DNA of 32,622 nt from Leptospira alexanderi serovar Manhao 3 str. L 60 (lineage in GTDB: Bacteria > Spirochaetota > Leptospiria > Leptospirales > Leptospiraceae), in assembly GCF_000243815.2 (NCBI RefSeq), contig NZ_AHMT02000041.1:1-32622 (forward strand). The letters run 5' to 3'. Below, in pieces: positions 11,508 through 20,403 of this stretch. The notes below the pieces were generated by a model. It did not search any database. It was given only the letters and a program-made list of their open reading frames with translations, and was not told the DNA's origin. Positions within the stretch are counted from its first letter, which is position 1; each line of letters begins with the position of its first letter. The position numbers were made by a program, and so were the translations under genes.

Positions 11508-11527
11508 ATTTACTACGCTTCAATTTA

Positions 11528-12411
11528 GAGTTTGTCCTAAAACTATTTGTACCTAAGGTCACGAATATTATAGTGGATTTATGAAATTAGAATTAGGACA
11601 TATGAATATCCCTGACGCAGTGTGGGAAAGGGTTAAAAAATTACTACCCAAATCAAATAAAGCACGAGGCGCAGGTGGAAGACCGAGGATAGATGATAGA
11701 ACAGTTATGACTGCAATTTTCTATCGTTGTAAAACTGGCATTGCATGGAGAGATTTGCCTCCTGCCTCCTGTCTTCGGATCGAAATCAACTTTACACAAA
11801 AGATTTCAGGAATGGGTGGATGCTGGAATCTTTGAAAAGATAAATATTGAAGCGAAGAAATTGTATGAACACAAACTTAAAATCCGTAACAAACGAATGG
11901 CAGCTGATGGGAGTTTCGCAAGAGCTCCAAAAGGGGGCTTTTCACCGGACCGAATCCGACGGATCGCGGTAAAAAAGGCGTTAAAAGGCATATTTTAGTC
12001 GATCGTTTAGGAGCTCCTGTTGCGCTTGTTATTGCACCTGCAGAGACTCATGATTCAAAGTTGTTAAAACCGACATTGATTTCATTCGAAATGCATAGAG
12101 GAAAAGCAAAAATCAAACCTGAAATTATTTCGTTAGATAAGGCGTATTGCGGCAAGCCTGTTCAAATCTTGCTTTCTAAAATGAGAATCAATTCAAGAAT
12201 TCCGAATAAAACCAATGCTAAAAATCCCAAACGTCTATCGAAATTAAAACCGTTTCGCTGGATAGTTGAAAGAACATTTGCTTGGTTGAATGCATTTCGT
12301 GCCGTTAAAACTTGTTGGGAATTCAAGGAAAAAAATTACTTCGCTTTTTGCATATTAGCATGTTCCATTATTCTTTTCAGGATGGCTAAACGATAGTTCT
12401 AGGACAAATTC
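11528..12411 (+). mobile_element. IS5 family element A (two-ORF type)
   Basis: 884 bp bounded by inverted repeats GAGTTTGTCCTAAAACTATT and, on the other end, AACTATC-like sequence ending GGACAAATTC (reverse GAATTTGTCCTAGAACTATC). A TTA target duplication flanks it (11525-11527 and 12412-12414). It carries one transposase in two frames plus a 7-bp duplication. Confidence 0.9.
11581..12396 (+). pseudogene. IS5 family transposase A, broken by a 7-bp tandem duplication
   Basis: The N-terminal DUF4096-type domain runs from ATG 11581 (IPDAVWERVKKLLPKS...GGRPRIDDRTVMTAIFYRCKTGIAWRDLPP). TGCCTCC is present twice in a row near 11757-11770; with one copy the frame continues as DLPPVFGSKSTLHKRFQEW. The second ORF carries MAADGSFARAPKGG. 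At the AAAAGGGGG run (~11930) a -1 shift leads into GPNPTDRGKKGVKRHILVD, then the DDE portion with ISLDKAY and the terminal RWIVERTFAWLNAFRA. The shift site is shared with element B and is probably normal; the 7-bp duplication is a true lesion. Confidence 0.87.
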
Positions 12412-12422
12412 TTAGTCGGCCC

Positions 12423-12764
12423 TTAATAACTTTTCGAACTCTTCAAATGCTCCTTTCCCAATGCACCTTCTTTAAGACACCATTCTTTGACTTTTCTCAA
12501 TTCAAAATGTTGATTCCTTGCTACTAACAGTGCTTGATCGAGACATTCCCGTGCATTGAAATGTATGTAAGAAGATAACCTGTCTTTTATACAATCAGTC
12601 GGTGAAAATATTTTTAAGATTTTACCTTCAATTTCTTTTTCATCTGGAATGATCTTATAATCATCACCAATTGAGACAGGGGCGGAAAGGAATTCAATAA
12701 AAAGATGATTGCATTTTGGGTGAACATAATGACGACTTCTTTTATAAAATCCCAATTCTTCCAT
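12423..12764 (-). pseudogene. Nucleotidyltransferase-like protein (DUF6036-like), N-terminally truncated
   Basis: The surviving part, GFYKRSRHYVHPKCNHLFIEF...GDDYKII...GKILKIFSPTDCIKDRLSSYIHFNARECLDQALLVAR, matches the C-terminal half of DUF6036-type nucleotidyltransferase proteins, with the strong SPTDCxKDRL block. The frame remains open upstream (VEPLLSKASEIKSV) to the border of IS5 element B at 12810, where the start and the NTase active-site half are missing. Its 3' end abuts IS5 element A. The last ~14 residues may be frameshifted, since GKGAFEEFEKLL reads in the next frame. It was probably part of a toxin-antitoxin-like or defence locus. Confidence 0.65.
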
Positions 12765-12809
12765 TACTGATTTTATTTCAGACGCTTTGGATAAAAGCGG
12801 TTCAACTTA

Positions 12810-13674
12810 GAGCCGGTCTCAAAACTGCTTGTACTGAGAAAGCATAATAATATCAATGTGAAATGGACAAATATTATTCAGAGATACCCGATGCCCTTTG
12901 GCAAAAAATCGCATCTTTTATCCCTAAAGAAAAGGTCAATCCCCAAGGAGGGCGCAATCGTGTACCTGCAAGAGTGGTAATGGCAGGGATTATCTATCGA
13001 ATGAAAACGGGATGTCAGCGGCGTGCAATTCCGAATGACTTTGGGTCCGGTCAAACTTGTCATAGAAGATTTCAAGAATGGGAACGAGCGGGAGTATTTA
13101 AAAAGATCTATAAATCTATTTTAAAATATTATGATGTGAAGAATAAGATAGCATGGGATTGGGCTTCGATGGATTCCGCAATGGTTAAAGCTCCCAAAGG
13201 GGGAGCTTAACCGGAAAGAACCCTACAGACCGTGCCAAATTAGGGGTTAAACGGCATATTCTTACGGATGGAAATGGTATTCCTTTGGCAATTACGTTGA
13301 CTGGAGCTAACGTTCATGACAAACGCGGTGTAAAAGATACGTTGAATTCAATCTTAGTTTTTTCCGGAAGAAAAAGAAAAAAACCGAAGCATCTTTGTTT
13401 AGATAAAGGTTATGACTTCAAAGATATAGAAGCATTCATCAAGAAAAGAAACATTCGAGCTCATATTCGGAAAAAAGGTGAGAAGCCTCTCATCGGCAAA
13501 TATAAAGGAAAACCGAGGCGTTGGGTCGTTGAAAGAACAAACAGTTGGCACAATCGATTCAGAGCTATTCTAATTCGCTGGGATAGAAAAGCGGAAAATT
13601 ATCTGGCATCTCTTTATCTCGCAAGCTCCATCATTGCTTTTAACTTTTTTAATAGGTAGTTTTGAGACCGGCTC
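12810..13674 (+). mobile_element. IS5 family element B (two-ORF type), apparently complete
   Basis: 865 bp with ends GAGCCGGTCTCAAAACTGCT and reverse GAGCCGGTCTCAAAACTACC, and a TTA duplication on both sides (12807-12809 and 13675-13677). It carries one transposase in two frames joined by a -1 shift. It cuts the nucleotidyltransferase remnant from whatever lay upstream. Confidence 0.92.
12863..13659 (+). CDS. IS5 family transposase B, made by a -1 frameshift
   Basis: ORF A (12863-13210) holds the DUF4096-type domain (IPDALWQKIASFIPK...GGRNRVPARVVMAGIIYRMKTGCQRRAIP) and the first catalytic Asp (ASMDSAMVKAPKGG). At CCCAAAGGGGGAGC (about 13191-13204) the frame must move back one base to continue as LTGKNPTDRAKLGVKRHIL. 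ORF B follows with the second Asp (LCLDKGYDF) and the Glu (RRWVVERTNSWHNRFRA). IS427-group members of the IS5 family are known to use such two-ORF frameshifting. Apart from the shift the gene looks intact. Confidence 0.87.
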
Positions 13675-13677
13675 TTA

Positions 13678-13922
13678 GATATTTATTGTGCTTTGCTGAA
13701 AATGTCCTGTTCGATATTTCCAAGAACGCATAGGAGCTTGATTGAGGAAGCTCTTAAATTACTCTCTTTTGATTCTAAAATGAGGGACTTGGCAAGGGTT
13801 GCGCAATTATTTGGATTATGGGGCATCAATGACGAAAAAAGTAGAGAACGAAAAATCTACTTATTTAGGAGAAGAACGAATTATCCATGCCCTGATTATA
13901 TGTGTTTCATTTGTACAGTAAC
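13678..13922. other. Interval between two IS elements, one weak ORF
   Basis: A forward ORF at 13693-13935 (80 residues; IEEALKLLSFDSKMRDLARVAQLFGLWGINDEKSRERKIYLFRRR) has no recognised relative, and its end runs into the IS481 terminal repeat. It may be the stump of a gene cut by the IS481 insertion. No reverse-strand continuation of the nucleotidyltransferase was found here. Confidence 0.35.
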
Positions 13923-15107
13923 AGTATTCACCTGACAGTTCCTCTGAAAGAAATTGACTAATTTTAAGAAATTGATTCTTTGTTCTCCTTAGTTTTTATT
14001 CCTTCGATGAAGACTTGAAATGGAGTTCTTCCGTTCATGTTTCTTCCTTGATGGGCTCTCTTGTAGTTGTATTCTTCAAAAAATATTTCCAAATCGATCT
14101 GCATTTCTTCAATCGACTCGTAAAATTTAGTTCTACCAGCAATTCTAAAATGCTCATCGAGCAAAGTTCTGTGAAGACGCTCAACGTATCCGTTACTTTG
14201 AGGTCTTCGAACTTTTGTAGTTCGATGTTCGATTTCTTCTAATTGAAGAAATAATTCGAAAGGATGTTGATCCTCTCTTCCACAATACTCACGACCATTA
14301 TCGGTAAGAACAGTCTGAACTTTAACGTTGTATTCTTCGAAGAAGGGAAGGACATCATTGTTGAGAGTTTGCACAGCGGTTACAGGAATCTTTGTATTGA
14401 AAAGCCTTCCCCAAGCGAATCGACTGTGACAATCTATTACGGTTTGCAAATAGACTCTTCCAACTCCCTTTAAGGAACCGACTATGAAAGTGTCTATGGA
14501 AACCAATTCTCCAGTAGAATCGGCCTGTATGTGCCTTTCTCTGTATTCGGGATCGAATCTTTCGAGGAGTTTAATCTGATCTTCGCTGAGCGGGATGATC
14601 TGATCTTTATGATGTTCTTCGAGTCTCAGAAGTCTTTGATGTTTGGTTACAAGTTTATTCCTCGTCCAAACTCCTCTGACACCTCCTGAGCTTACTTTGA
14701 TTCCCTTGAGGCTGAGTTGTTGCGCAACCTTTAAACATCCATGAGTAGGGCGATGTAAAGAATACTCTAAGACTTCCTTTTCGATTTCTTCGCTGACTCT
14801 GTTTGGATGAGGACCGTTTGCTCCTGGGATTCTATCCAGAAGTCCTTCTGCTCCGTATGTTTGGAAGTTTCTTCGGATCTCGTAGAACTGCTGACGGGAA
14901 TATCCCATGATCTTGCAGGCCTTACTTACATTTTCTAATTCGTTAGCAAGCTCTAACAAATTTAGCTTTCTTCTTTTTGCTTTTTCTACTGCATTGGTGT
15001 TGGTGGTCATCGGTTTCTCCTTGAGTTAAATAATTTGTTGCAAAATCATTTTTACTTTCAGAAGAAATCGGGACCACTGATTTTTACCCGACTGTCAGGT
15101 GAATACT
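13923..15107 (-). mobile_element. IS481 family insertion sequence, apparently complete
   Basis: 1185 bp between perfect 16-bp inverted repeats AGTATTCACCTGACAG (13923-13938) and CTGTCAGGTGAATACT (15092-15107). It holds one full transposase gene on the reverse strand. I could not identify a convincing target duplication. Confidence 0.85.
13964..15010 (-). CDS. IS481 family transposase
   Basis: 348 residues, full length for the family. Residues 1-75 are an HTH domain with the RRQ/FYEIRRNFQTYGAEGLLDR pattern. The rve core follows: first Asp in GELVSIDTFIVGSL, second in VQTVLTDNGREYCG, Glu in QSNGYVERLHRTLLDE, with the family's RRPQSNG motif just before it. The ending FFEEYNYKRAHQGRNMNGRTPFQVF is also standard. 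Start ATG at 15010 has AAGGAGA as binding site. It is probably functional and the most likely active mobile gene in the window. Confidence 0.95.
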   Translation of the reverse strand: MTTNTNAVEKAKRRKLNLLELANELENVSKACKIMGYSRQQFYEIRRNFQTYGAEGLLDRIPGANGPHPNRVSEEIEKEVLEYSLHRPTHGCLKVAQQLSLKGIKVSSGGVRGVWTRNKLVTKHQRLLRLEEHHKDQIIPLSEDQIKLLERFDPEYRERHIQADSTGELVSIDTFIVGSLKGVGRVYLQTVIDCHSRFAWGRLFNTKIPVTAVQTLNNDVLPFFEEYNVKVQTVLTDNGREYCGREDQHPFELFLQLEEIEHRTTKVRRPQSNGYVERLHRTLLDEHFRIAGRTKFYESIEEMQIDLEIFFEEYNYKRAHQGRNMNGRTPFQVFIEGIKTKENKESIS

Positions 15108-15557
15108 ATCACTACACACATGTTGCGATAACCCGCTTTCTGACAATCCCTCGAATTCTTTCGGCCAATCTATTTTTGACTTTTTCATTAAGTATAGTTT
15201 AACTCAATTTCTATATTTGCGAAAGGTGTGCGTAATTGGGCGGTTACGAATGAAAAACTAAATCCGTAGGAGAATTTCTGTAATCAATCGCTTTGGAAAG
15301 AGCAGTTGCACTATTCATTTAACGCGTGTTGGACGTAATAAAATTGGCCCAGTCCAGTTTTTGCAAGCAAAGGCTGGACCGATCCCAATGAATTCGGCGA
15401 TGGTCAAGTTTCCAAAACGGGGGAATCTCACTCTAACCCACGGTTTCAAGCTCAGAAGGGATCATTTTGTTTAAAACTGAAAAATAATTAATTTTGGCAA
15501 TTTTGTTGCCGGATAACAAGCTTATTACCTTATTGATATAGAGAAAATTACTATATC
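15108..15557. other. Intergenic stretch before the biosynthetic operon, with an IS5 remnant
   Basis: At about 15390-15465 the forward strand reads MNSAMVKFPKRGNLTLTHGFKLRR, a decayed copy of the IS5 segment SAMVKAPKGGxLTGxNPTD around the frameshift site. The rest has no gene. The final 25 bases hold an inverted repeat that touches the first start codon of the operon. No clear consensus promoter was found. Confidence 0.5.
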
Positions 15558-15558
15558 A
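15534..15558. promoter_or_regulatory. Perfect 8-bp inverted repeat at the operon start
   Basis: TGATATAG-AGAAAATTA-CTATATCA. The right arm ends on the A of the first ATG (15558). No Shine-Dalgarno is present. It may be a repressor site, or an RNA hairpin that masks the start codon. Confidence 0.45.
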
Positions 15559-16448
15559 TGTTTTTATATAATATTGCATATCGATTGGGGGAGACTCAGA
15601 GTATTTCTCAGCTAAGCAGCTTTACTGATGATGATCAAATTGAATTACTGAGAACTCTGGGTTTAAGTAATTATTGCAAGATGACAAAATCTTTAAAGTC
15701 TGAAATTTCCTTAACCATCGCAGATACCTTAAAAGAAATACAAGAGCCGATTGATGCATTGGTTGTTAGTACATCAACACTAAATGATAAAAAAGTTCTT
15801 AATTCAGACTTATCGGAAGCGCTTGTTTCAAATGGTCTTGAGAATATCCCTCCAATTGGAGTGTTTCTATCTGATTGCGGAAATATAGTAAGTGCCCTTA
15901 GGGTATGCAAAGGATTAATCGAAAATGAAGGGAAAAAGCAAATCCTTCTAATACTTTTTGATCGATGTGTTGATGAGAAAGATCGATTAATGAAGCCTGC
16001 TATTTCTATTTTGAGTGATGCTGTTGCAACTTGTTTGATTAGCGCTGTGCCAATTAGTGAAAGTTATCAGATAACTAATATTGTTCAGATTTCTAATCAT
16101 AAAGTTAGGCTTTTGGATCCAGATCAAGATTTTTTGAAGCATCTTAAATTTTTTGGTGAAGGAATCAAGAAGTTAGGAGAGGATTTCTATTCATTAAATA
16201 ATACGGAACCAAGTGCTTATGACCACCTTATTACGAATAACTATAATCTTTCTGTTTTGCGTTTAATATACCAACAATTAAGAATGACTTCGGAAGTTTT
16301 GTATAAAGATAATTTAGCGAATATCGCTCATTCTTTCTCTATGGATACTTTGATTGCATTGAAAAACGATTTCCATGGCAACATAGCTTTGCTATCTACG
16401 GGTGTTTGTACATGGGGATTGTTTGGTGCTAGGAGAATGGTGCAATGA
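15558..16448 (+). CDS. KAS III-like condensing enzyme (thiolase fold)
   Basis: 296 residues, somewhat shorter than the usual ~320-350. The architecture is that of FabH-like proteins: a first strand-helix half with VGVFLSDCGNIVSALRVCKGLI-type sequence where Cys107 sits at the position of the nucleophile, the central SILSDAVATCLIS strand (family GDGAAAxLL), and a C-terminal piece with AHSFSMDTLIALK (His258 as candidate catalytic His) and the final GVCTWGLFGARRM glycine-rich loop. The third residue of the usual Cys-His-Asn triad is not obvious. Such enzymes condense or transfer acyl groups from CoA or ACP, and an ACP gene lies in the same operon. It is the first operon gene and overlaps the next by 4 bases. 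Confidence 0.75.
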   Translation: MFLYNIAYRLGETQSISQLSSFTDDDQIELLRTLGLSNYCKMTKSLKSEISLTIADTLKEIQEPIDALVVSTSTLNDKKVLNSDLSEALVSNGLENIPPIGVFLSDCGNIVSALRVCKGLIENEGKKQILLILFDRCVDEKDRLMKPAISILSDAVATCLISAVPISESYQITNIVQISNHKVRLLDPDQDFLKHLKFFGEGIKKLGEDFYSLNNTEPSAYDHLITNNYNLSVLRLIYQQLRMTSEVLYKDNLANIAHSFSMDTLIALKNDFHGNIALLSTGVCTWGLFGARRMVQ

Positions 16449-17395
16449 AAAAGGTAATTGATGTCACTTTACGAGATGGAGGATTAGCAAATAATTTCAG
16501 TTTTTCAACAGCAGATGCCATTGAAATAATTGAGGGACTGAGTAATGCTAAAGTAGAATATACCGAAATTGGATACTTCAAACCTTTCGAATGGCACCAT
16601 AAAAATGGTCCTGAAGTATGTAATCATCAATATTTAGATTCTTTGTGCAACCATAAAATTCGAAACCATTTTGTCGTAATGGCGCATACATGGGAATTAC
16701 ATCCAAATGATTATAAGCTGTTGAAAGGCTTCGACATTTCTTTAGTTCGGTTACCCGTTTTAAAAAAGAATTTGCATGAATTGGAAAGCCATTGCTTCGC
16801 TTTAAAAGAATTGGATATTCCTATTTCAATAAATATCATTCGGTTGAGTGAAATGGAACCTAAAGTATTATTTGATCTATCGATATTGATTGAAAAAATA
16901 AATCCAGAGATCATTTATTTGGCGGATTCAAACGGTTCGATAATTCCGAAAGAATTAGAAAGGTATATTCATTTAGTTAAATCAGTAATTCCAAATGTTA
17001 AATACGGTTTTCATCCTCATGATAATTTAAATATGGCATTTGCTAACTCCTTAGTGGCTTTCGAGCATGGATTTGAATTTGTAGATTCAAGTATAGGTGG
17101 TTTAGGTAAAGGAGGGCTTAATCTTATGACAGAATTACTACTATCATATTTAAATAAAGCTGATGATGCAGAATATAGGCCTTATGAATTGTTTAAATTA
17201 TATAAAAAATATATACGCAATTGGATTTTAGCAAAATGCGATGATAAATTTATCAATTTGATTTTTGGTTTAATGAATACTAACATGGACACCATCAATG
17301 AATTGTATAAACAATCTAAAAATGAGGAAGTGTCAATAGAGAGTTTAGTGATGCAAAAATATTCAAAAATTTTTAACGATTATTTGTTGGTTTAA
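16445..17395 (+). CDS. DRE-TIM metallolyase (HMGL/isopropylmalate synthase-like aldolase)
   Basis: 316 residues of TIM-barrel. DVTLRDGG (residues 6-13) gives the catalytic Arg10 and the metal-binding Asp11; H190-P-H192-D193-N194 gives the other metal ligands; GLGKGGLN (219-226) is the family's glycine-rich loop. Members make or break C-C bonds next to a 2-oxo acid with a divalent metal (aldolases of pyruvate; 2-isopropylmalate-like synthases with acyl-CoA). It lacks the C-terminal LeuA regulatory domain, so it is closer to aldolase-only members. The start codon overlaps the previous stop (ATGA), suggesting translational coupling. Confidence 0.85.
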   Translation: MKKVIDVTLRDGGLANNFSFSTADAIEIIEGLSNAKVEYTEIGYFKPFEWHHKNGPEVCNHQYLDSLCNHKIRNHFVVMAHTWELHPNDYKLLKGFDISLVRLPVLKKNLHELESHCFALKELDIPISINIIRLSEMEPKVLFDLSILIEKINPEIIYLADSNGSIIPKELERYIHLVKSVIPNVKYGFHPHDNLNMAFANSLVAFEHGFEFVDSSIGGLGKGGLNLMTELLLSYLNKADDAEYRPYELFKLYKKYIRNWILAKCDDKFINLIFGLMNTNMDTINELYKQSKNEEVSIESLVMQKYSKIFNDYLLV

Positions 17396-17406
17396 GGAAG
17401 GTGTGC

Positions 17407-18189
17407 ATGAATTTTGATGAGTCTGCATTTGAAGATCATGAAAAATTTTTAACGGTTGCATTTGAATTGATTAAAAGCAGAAAAAAGATGACTAGTAAGT
17501 TATATCAAAAGATATTATCTGGGGATGCGTCAATAAAGCTCCTCCAGAATTTTGTAATCCATAGATATCCAATCAAAAATTTTTGGACACGCAATATAAG
17601 TGGCATTGCTTCAAGAATTGATAATTATGAATTGAGAAGAGAATTAATTGAAAATATTTATGAAGAAGAAACAGGTAGGCTAACTAATTCGGACAGGCAT
17701 TTAAATACGTTTGTAGATTTTGGTGAAGCATTGGGGTTAAAACGATCTGAAATTGTAGATGGAGATATTTTGCCAGAAACAGAGGCCGTCATTGAGCATA
17801 ACTTAAATGTATGCAATAATAGCAAAGTGCATTTTACAGAAGGTGTGTTAAGCGTGCTTCTATTAATGGAAGGACAACCTCCAATAATTTCTGCATCTGG
17901 GGGTAGCATGGAAAAAGTTATGAAAGAAGTATATAAACTTCCCAAAAAAGGGTATGAATACTTTTCTCATCATGCATCAAGCACTAAAGAAAATGAATTT
18001 GTAAGTGATCTGGAAGATGAACATGCAAATACTGCTATCAAATTATTGAAACAATATTGCAACACAGTTGAATTGAGAAAGAATGCTTTAACTAGCCTAC
18101 AAAAAGCAATGCAATTACGACACGAACATTTTGATATGATATACAATAATTATTACCAACATGGAGATGCTCCATTTCGGATGAACTAA
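17407..18189 (+). CDS. Heme-oxygenase-like diiron oxidase/oxygenase (PqqC/TenA fold)
   Basis: 260 residues from ATG 17407, preferred over GTG 17401 because AAGGAAGG lies just before it. The all-helical sequence has the metal pattern of HDO proteins: [10 protein letters not shown]...H98, then E145 and E155 around [14 protein letters not shown], then YEYFSHH (188-189) followed by E203-x2-H206 (LEDEHA). Relatives include CADD, UndA, BesC and SznF, which use two irons and O2 for C-C cleavage, decarboxylation or N-oxidation of amino or fatty acids. The substrate is unknown. Sitting between an aldolase and an aminotransferase gene suggests an amino or 2-oxo acid intermediate. Confidence 0.8.
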   Translation: MNFDESAFEDHEKFLTVAFELIKSRKKMTSKLYQKILSGDASIKLLQNFVIHRYPIKNFWTRNISGIASRIDNYELRRELIENIYEEETGRLTNSDRHLNTFVDFGEALGLKRSEIVDGDILPETEAVIEHNLNVCNNSKVHFTEGVLSVLLLMEGQPPIISASGGSMEKVMKEVYKLPKKGYEYFSHHASSTKENEFVSDLEDEHANTAIKLLKQYCNTVELRKNALTSLQKAMQLRHEHFDMIYNNYYQHGDAPFRMN

Positions 18190-18193
18190 TTCT

Positions 18194-19057
18194 ATGGATA
18201 ATTTTTTTGCACTGAAAGGTGATACATTAATTCCATTTACAGAACTTACCGTGCACTCTCAAAGTTTATCTATGAGATATGGTATTTCATTATTCGAGGG
18301 CATACGCGGGTATAAAAATAAAAATGGTGCGGTACGATTTTTTAAGTTAAAAGAACATTTGGAAAGATTAAATACCTCTTTAAGATTAATGTCTCTACCT
18401 GAAATTGATTTGGTAGCGGTGAAGCGAAATTCTTACTCCCTTCTTGATATAAATAAAATCTCTGAAGATTTGTATTTGCGAATAAGTGTGAATTTTGACG
18501 AATTGGGCGATTTAAACGGGGATTTTTTGCCTACTGTCTATATGACTGTAAATAAGATGGGTCGTAAGAAGTGGATAGCGGAGGGCAGAAAAATGAAGCT
18601 TAAACTTTCGGATATTCGCAAGCCATCAAAGAAAATGTTCTCACAAGAGATTAAAAATATTTCTAACTATGCCACCGCTAAAGTTGCTTTAATTTCAGCA
18701 AAAAAAGAAGGGTTTGACAACGTTATATTGAGAACGAGCGAAGGTAAGATTGCCGAGTCCGCTACTTCGAATATTTTTTGTATTAGAAACGGTGAATTGT
18801 ACACTCCAGCAGATGACCAAGACATACTAAAGGGAATTACTCGAAAAACTGTGATTGAAATTGCTGCTGAGCTTGGGATAAAAACACATTTGCTTCCTAT
18901 CTCTGAAGAAGACTTATTTAGTATGGATGAAGTATTCATATGTGGAACGGGGATAGAGTTTGCATCAATCGGACAAGTTTCTGAGAAAGTATACGAGAAA
19001 AGTAATATAATGGAAACAGTAATGAATTCTTACTTTCAAAAAGTGCGAGAAGCATGA
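18194..19057 (+). CDS. Class IV PLP aminotransferase, branched-chain (IlvE) type
   Basis: 287 residues, normal for the fold. MRYGISLFEGIRGY is the family N-terminal signature, Lys154 in KNISNYATAKVALISAKKEG is the PLP-binding lysine, and EGKIAESATSNIFCIRNGELYTP and GITRKTVIEIAAELGI are the standard later motifs. It converts a 2-oxo acid to an amino acid (or the reverse) with glutamate as usual partner. D-amino acid aminotransferases and aminodeoxychorismate lyases share this fold, but the sequence reads closest to IlvE. It starts 4 bases after the previous stop. In the pathway it could aminate a 2-oxo product of the aldolase gene upstream. Confidence 0.88.
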   Translation: MDNFFALKGDTLIPFTELTVHSQSLSMRYGISLFEGIRGYKNKNGAVRFFKLKEHLERLNTSLRLMSLPEIDLVAVKRNSYSLLDINKISEDLYLRISVNFDELGDLNGDFLPTVYMTVNKMGRKKWIAEGRKMKLKLSDIRKPSKKMFSQEIKNISNYATAKVALISAKKEGFDNVILRTSEGKIAESATSNIFCIRNGELYTPADDQDILKGITRKTVIEIAAELGIKTHLLPISEEDLFSMDEVFICGTGIEFASIGQVSEKVYEKSNIMETVMNSYFQKVREA

Positions 19058-20403
19058 GTACTTTGATTGATTGGGATCTATGCAATACATTAAATAGATC
19101 TTTAAAAAGAAGGATTCATGAATTATATTTAAATAATATAAGAGATGGAATTAAATTAGCTCAAAATAAGTTTTATGATCCAGTTTTGTCCATTCTATTC
19201 ATGAAAAAAAAATCGTATAGAGATTTGAAATTCTCTGTCGAGGAATATTTATGCATCTTAAATAATTTGATTATAAATTATTTTAAAGACCAAAAGATTC
19301 AAGATTATTTCGCGTTCTCAGAGATTGAAAAACAACTTATTTTTTCTTTGTCCGATGCAAGAATAGATATATGTAGGTTTGACGGCTACATTTCTTCAAA
19401 GAATGGTTCTTTAAAAATTCTAGAACACAATGCAGATAGTCCGGCTGGAACATTCTTTACAAGCATCATTAATGATACATATAAGAAACACGTTGAGGAT
19501 CAGTTGGACACTGCATTAAATATAGAGGATTTACCAATCGATTCCAAATTTTGTTTTATCAACGCTTTGCTTCATGCGTATAGCTTAAGAGGGAAAGTTA
19601 AAAAGCCAAATTTTCTAATTTTGCAAGTTAATGGAAAATCTAACAAAGAATCTAATGAATTAGCCTCGTATTTGAATCTAAACGGATATGTTTCTTGGGT
19701 TGCAGATCCAAGTGAACTTGAATTTAATGATCAGGTTTCTTACAAAGGGAACATCGTCGATTTGATTTGGAATAAAATCAATATTGATATGTGGAGAATG
19801 GAATTTCAAAATGAGCCTCCTTGGATAACAAAATTAATCGAAGCTATAAGAAAGGGAAAAATCTGCCATGTGAACCCTTTTTCGGCACGATACATAGTTG
19901 AAAATAAATTATCCTTAAGTATTTTGCATGAAGAATTCTATCAAAAATATTTAAATCAGGAGGAAAGATCTATTATTAATTCGCTACTTCCTTGGGCTGC
20001 AAAATTTGAGAAAAAGAAAATAGTAAATTATAGCGGTAAATGGCAGGAAATGGAAAAGCTGGTTAAAGATAATCAAAATCTTTGGGTGGTAAAGAAGCAT
20101 TATGATATTAGAGGCGAAGGGGTTTTCATTGGTCAGTTTTTATCCAAAATGGAATGGGATGATATTGTTAAAGAAGCGTTTGAAAATGGATATTTACTTC
20201 AAGAATATATTAAACCCTTAGTTTTTCCTACTCTAAAAGATGATTCAATCGTTGAGAGAGAATTGAATTTCAGTTTAGACTGCTTTATGTTTAACGGAAA
20301 ACTTCAAGGGTTTGGATCAAAAGTTAGTGCACATCACAAAGTGAATATATTTCAAGGCGGTGCGAAAATGGCAGTCTTGGTTAGGGGTGAAAATGATTCT
20401 TAA
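19054..20403 (+). CDS. ATP-grasp ligase, glutathionylspermidine synthase-like
   Basis: 449 residues. The region RFDGY (108-112) plus KILEHNADSPAGTFF (121-135) is the substrate/ATP-site block of circularly permuted ATP-grasp enzymes; GKICHVNPFSARYIVENK (269-285), WVVKKHYDIRGEGVFIG (344-360) and YLLQEYIKPL (380-389) supply nucleotide-binding lysines and the glycine-rich loop. Such enzymes form amide bonds by way of an acyl phosphate, joining a carboxylate to an amine. There is no amidase domain as in bifunctional Gsp. The gene overlaps both neighbours by a few bases. It is a candidate for the peptide-type coupling step of the pathway. Confidence 0.8.
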   Translation: MSTLIDWDLCNTLNRSLKRRIHELYLNNIRDGIKLAQNKFYDPVLSILFMKKKSYRDLKFSVEEYLCILNNLIINYFKDQKIQDYFAFSEIEKQLIFSLSDARIDICRFDGYISSKNGSLKILEHNADSPAGTFFTSIINDTYKKHVEDQLDTALNIEDLPIDSKFCFINALLHAYSLRGKVKKPNFLILQVNGKSNKESNELASYLNLNGYVSWVADPSELEFNDQVSYKGNIVDLIWNKINIDMWRMEFQNEPPWITKLIEAIRKGKICHVNPFSARYIVENKLSLSILHEEFYQKYLNQEERSIINSLLPWAAKFEKKKIVNYSGKWQEMEKLVKDNQNLWVVKKHYDIRGEGVFIGQFLSKMEWDDIVKEAFENGYLLQEYIKPLVFPTLKDDSIVERELNFSLDCFMFNGKLQGFGSKVSAHHKVNIFQGGAKMAVLVRGENDS

